A stretch of 8,287 bases of DNA. Origin: Rhodobacteraceae bacterium UBA2776 (lineage in GTDB: Bacteria > Pseudomonadota > Alphaproteobacteria > Rhodobacterales > Rhodobacteraceae). Numbering within the stretch: the stretch's first letter is position 1; every line of letters begins with the position of its first letter. A model generated the notes under the pieces. The model searched no databases. It saw nothing but the letters and a program-made list of their open reading frames with translations, and was not told the origin of the DNA. Both the position numbers and the translations under genes were made by a program. Location of the stretch: assembly GCA_002352425.1 (NCBI GenBank), contig DEIK01000045.1, forward strand, positions 1 through 8,287. The letters are read 5' to 3'. Below, in pieces: positions 6,306-8,287 of the stretch.

Positions 6306-7676
6306 TCAGGCTTGATGAGCCACCTTCACACCTTGCACAAAATCCAAAAACCGGGCCACCCACGGGTTACCTTGACTGTTTCGCTGATGGCAAAACCCAG
6401 CCAAAACATTACCCGTCACAATCCCGTCATGCGCACCGTCAATACCGTGGCCACGACATAAGGCGCGGCCAAATTTTGTATCCACGGCCACATTGTCCAA
6501 CCTTGCGTAGTGAAACTCATGCGCCTTGGCCACACCGCTGCGCGACGCCCAAATATGGTCCGGCGTGGTGGTGTATTGCACCAACCCCCGCCCCTGCGGG
6601 CGGGCGCACATCACCGCATCTGCGCCAACCACATCACACATGTCATAGACCTCGCCATGCCACGCCATACTGCGGCACAGATACATCAACCCACCGCATT
6701 CCGCGTAAATCGGCATCCCTGCCGCCACCTGTTGTTTAATCTGTCCACGCAATGCGGTGTTCCCCGACAATGCCGCCATTTGTGTTTCTGGAAATCCACC
6801 GCCCAAAAACAGCCCGTCAACGTCAGGCAAGTTCTGATCCGACAGCGTGTTGAACGGCACCAGCTCCGCACCTAGCGCCGCAAATGCCTCTAGATCATCG
6901 GCATAATAAAACCCAAACGCCTGATCCCGTGCATAGCCGATCCGCACCCCTTCAAACCGCGTGACAACCGGCGCCTGAGATGTCACATCCAGCGCAGGCG
7001 CCGAGGCCGCGATTCTCTTCAGCAGTTCCAAATCCACCTGCCCGCCCACAATCCGCGCAATTTCAGCGATCTTGGCATCCAGTTGCGATGTTTCCGCCGG
7101 CGTTGTCAGTCCCAAATGCCGCTCGCCAATATCCAGCGCTGCATTGCGCCCGATCGCCCCAATAACCGGAATCTCCGTATAGGCTTCGACCGCCGCCCGC
7201 AGCTTGTCCTCATGACGCGGCCCACCGACCTTGTTCAGGATCAAGCCCGCAATATTCACGTCATCAAACGTCAAATACCCCTGTAACAACGGCGCAATAC
7301 CGCGGGTCATACCAGTGGTGTCGATCACCAAAACCACAGGCGTTTTCGTCAGCTTGGCCAGTGCCGAATTGGCGTCACTGCCATCCAGTTCGACCCCGTC
7401 ATACAGCCCCTTATTGGCCTCGATCATCGCAATATCTGCACCGCGTGACCGGTCACACATCAGTGCCGTAAACTCAGGTGCTGGCATAGTGTTGAAATCT
7501 AGATTGTAGCAGGGCCGACCAGAGGCCGACGACAGCCACATCGGATCAATATAATCCGGTCCCTTTTTGAAGCATTGTACCGTACCGCCCTGTTCACTCA
7601 GTGCGGCAGCCAACCCCGTGCTGACCACAGTTTTGCCCGAAGACTTATGCGCCCCTGCGATCATGAAGCGTGCCAT
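6306..7676 (-). CDS. dsrN: DsrN, CbiA/CobB-like glutamine-dependent siroheme amidase
   Basis: A protein of 456 residues with the architecture of cobyrinic acid a,c-diamide synthase (CbiA/CobB). The N-terminal ATP-dependent ligase domain has a P-loop G-A-H-K-S-S-G-K-T (8-16) and F-K-K-G-P-D-Y-I-D-P (36-45). The C-terminal class-I glutamine amidotransferase-like domain has L-G-G-G-F-P-E (291-297), nucleophile Cys327 in A-E-C-G-G-L-M-Y-L and H-E-F-H-Y (386-390) with the family's catalytic His. CbiA amidates corrinoid side chains. The homologue encoded directly after dsrP in dsr operons, DsrN, is proposed to amidate siroheme for the DsrAB sulfite reductase. The gene starts 20 bases after the dsrP stop, with AGGGG 8 bases before the ATG, so it belongs to the same operon. 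The dsrP-dsrN order is the reason for preferring DsrN over CbiA; no cobalamin genes are seen. It appears intact. Confidence 0.88.
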   Translation of the reverse strand: MARFMIAGAHKSSGKTVVSTGLAAALSEQGGTVQCFKKGPDYIDPMWLSSASGRPCYNLDFNTMPAPEFTALMCDRSRGADIAMIEANKGLYDGVELDGSDANSALAKLTKTPVVLVIDTTGMTRGIAPLLQGYLTFDDVNIAGLILNKVGGPRHEDKLRAAVEAYTEIPVIGAIGRNAALDIGERHLGLTTPAETSQLDAKIAEIARIVGGQVDLELLKRIAASAPALDVTSQAPVVTRFEGVRIGYARDQAFGFYYADDLEAFAALGAELVPFNTLSDQNLPDVDGLFLGGGFPETQMAALSGNTALRGQIKQQVAAGMPIYAECGGLMYLCRSMAWHGEVYDMCDVVGADAVMCARPQGRGLVQYTTTPDHIWASRSGVAKAHEFHYARLDNVAVDTKFGRALCRGHGIDGAHDGIVTGNVLAGFCHQRNSQGNPWVARFLDFVQGVKVAHQA

Positions 7677-7696
7677 AGCCTAAGCCCCTAACAGGT

Positions 7697-8287
7697 TCAA
7701 AAATCCGGTTCGGTAGGGTCAACTTCGGCATCAGACAGCGACATTGGCAAAATGCGCAACGCCACAACACCCATGCCTGCGATCAATACCGCCAGCGCCA
7801 CACCACCCAGCCCCAAAGCCCACTCATAGATGCTAGGCGAATAGCTGTTAATCACGCCATCCGCAAAGCTGCTGCTGACCTCATAGGCTGGGAAAATTTC
7901 CAACGGGAAAGCCTGCCCCCCGATGATGATGCCATAGAGATGTGCCAAGCCACCGAAAATAATCAATACGGACGCAATCAACACCTGCGCCTTGCTGGTT
8001 TTCTCGGCGTGGCGCAGCAACATCGCTGCCGGGATAACGCCGCCGATCAACACCTGCCCGATCCAGAACAACGGCGTGAACAGGGTGTCACCAAACAGAA
8101 TGAACCGCTCAAAATCACCATGCTCGGCGGCATATAGATTTGTCAGGTGACGCACCGCTGTGAAATACAACACCGCCACCGCGAACACCCCCAGCAAACG
8201 CCCCAAGCGTTTGATCAGGTTGTCGCCCAAAAACCGGCCAGTCAACGGGAACGTGGTGCCCAGAACCAGAATGAAAAACGCCAACCC
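7697..8287 (-). CDS. dsrP: DsrP, NrfD/PsrC-family membrane subunit of DsrMKJOP (5' end outside window)
   Basis: The last 196 residues of a polytopic membrane protein; the frame runs off the right edge, and the TTG near 8284 is internal. The visible half has about four to five hydrophobic segments. Conserved-looking stretches include A-V-L-Y-F-T-A, F-W-I-G-Q-V-L-I-G-G, H-L-Y-G-I-I-I-G-G-Q-A-F-P and Y-S-P-S-I-Y-E-W-A-L-G-L-G-G, which fit DsrP of sulfur oxidisers. It ends in a short acidic cytoplasmic-type tail. DsrP is the NrfD-like quinone-interacting subunit of the DsrMKJOP complex linking DsrC/Dsr redox chemistry to the quinone pool. Other NrfD relatives (SoeC, PsrC) are possible from sequence alone, but the dsrN immediately downstream makes DsrP much more likely. 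The full family length is about 400 residues, so roughly half is visible. Confidence 0.87.
   Translation of the reverse strand, partial: GLAFFILVLGTTFPLTGRFLGDNLIKRLGRLLGVFAVAVLYFTAVRHLTNLYAAEHGDFERFILFGDTLFTPLFWIGQVLIGGVIPAAMLLRHAEKTSKAQVLIASVLIIFGGLAHLYGIIIGGQAFPLEIFPAYEVSSSFADGVINSYSPSIYEWALGLGGVALAVLIAGMGVVALRILPMSLSDAEVDPTEPDF

Noticed and set aside
6276..6875. Plus-strand open frames opposite the 3' part of dsrN
   Set aside because: They are shadows of a dsrN frame with intact catalytic motifs; the translations are low-complexity Pro/His/Arg-rich.
6306..7676. Cobalamin-pathway CbiA/CobB assignment
   Set aside because: Sequence motifs alone would allow it, but placement 20 bases after a DsrP-like gene and beside dsrE2-tusA, with no cobalamin genes, favours DsrN.
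1..8287. tRNA/rRNA genes, CRISPR arrays, insertion sequences or phage genes
   Set aside because: I saw no regularly spaced repeats, transposase-like proteins, terminal inverted repeats or tRNA-like cloverleaf sequences in the gaps.

Overview
The window looks like chromosomal DNA of an alphaproteobacterium, probably Rhodobacterales (roseobacter-like). This rests on moderate GC content, the style of the choline-kinase-like gene, and a short extragenic element of a type I associate with that order. The assignment is by eye and is not tested. All protein names come from reading motifs in the translations, not from a search.

Layout, left to right. (1) Bases 1-552, plus strand: the 3' part of a choline/aminoglycoside-kinase-fold phosphotransferase, cut by the window edge. 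(2) Bases 553-646: a short convergent gap with weak hairpins. (3) Bases 647-3972, minus strand: a two-component operon, with an OmpR-type response regulator first, then a large hybrid histidine kinase with a TorS/PgtB-like periplasmic sensor region. The two genes overlap by one base (TAATG). (4) Bases 3973-4214: a divergent regulatory region. (5) Bases 4215-5231, plus strand: a secreted periplasmic solute-binding protein of the Fe3+/AfuA/PgtC-like class, with no transporter permease or ATPase gene beside it. Together (3)-(5) look like a three-component sensing module (binding protein, sensor kinase, regulator). (6) Bases 5437-6192, plus strand: dsrE2 then tusA, two cytoplasmic sulfur-carrier proteins, ending in a strong intrinsic terminator. 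(7) Bases 6306-8287, minus strand: the 3' end of a dsr operon, with the C-terminal half of the membrane protein DsrP followed by dsrN, convergent with dsrE2-tusA.

How the parts may work together. DsrP is the quinone-interacting membrane subunit of the DsrMKJOP complex. DsrN is thought to amidate siroheme for the DsrAB sulfite reductase. TusA and DsrE2 carry persulfide sulfur toward the cytoplasmic oxidation machinery. The organism is therefore probably a sulfur oxidiser using the reverse Dsr pathway, which is uncommon among roseobacter-type bacteria. The adjacent binding protein/kinase/regulator module is a candidate sensor of an extracellular substrate, and could control the sulfur genes. 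That regulatory link is inferred from proximity only.
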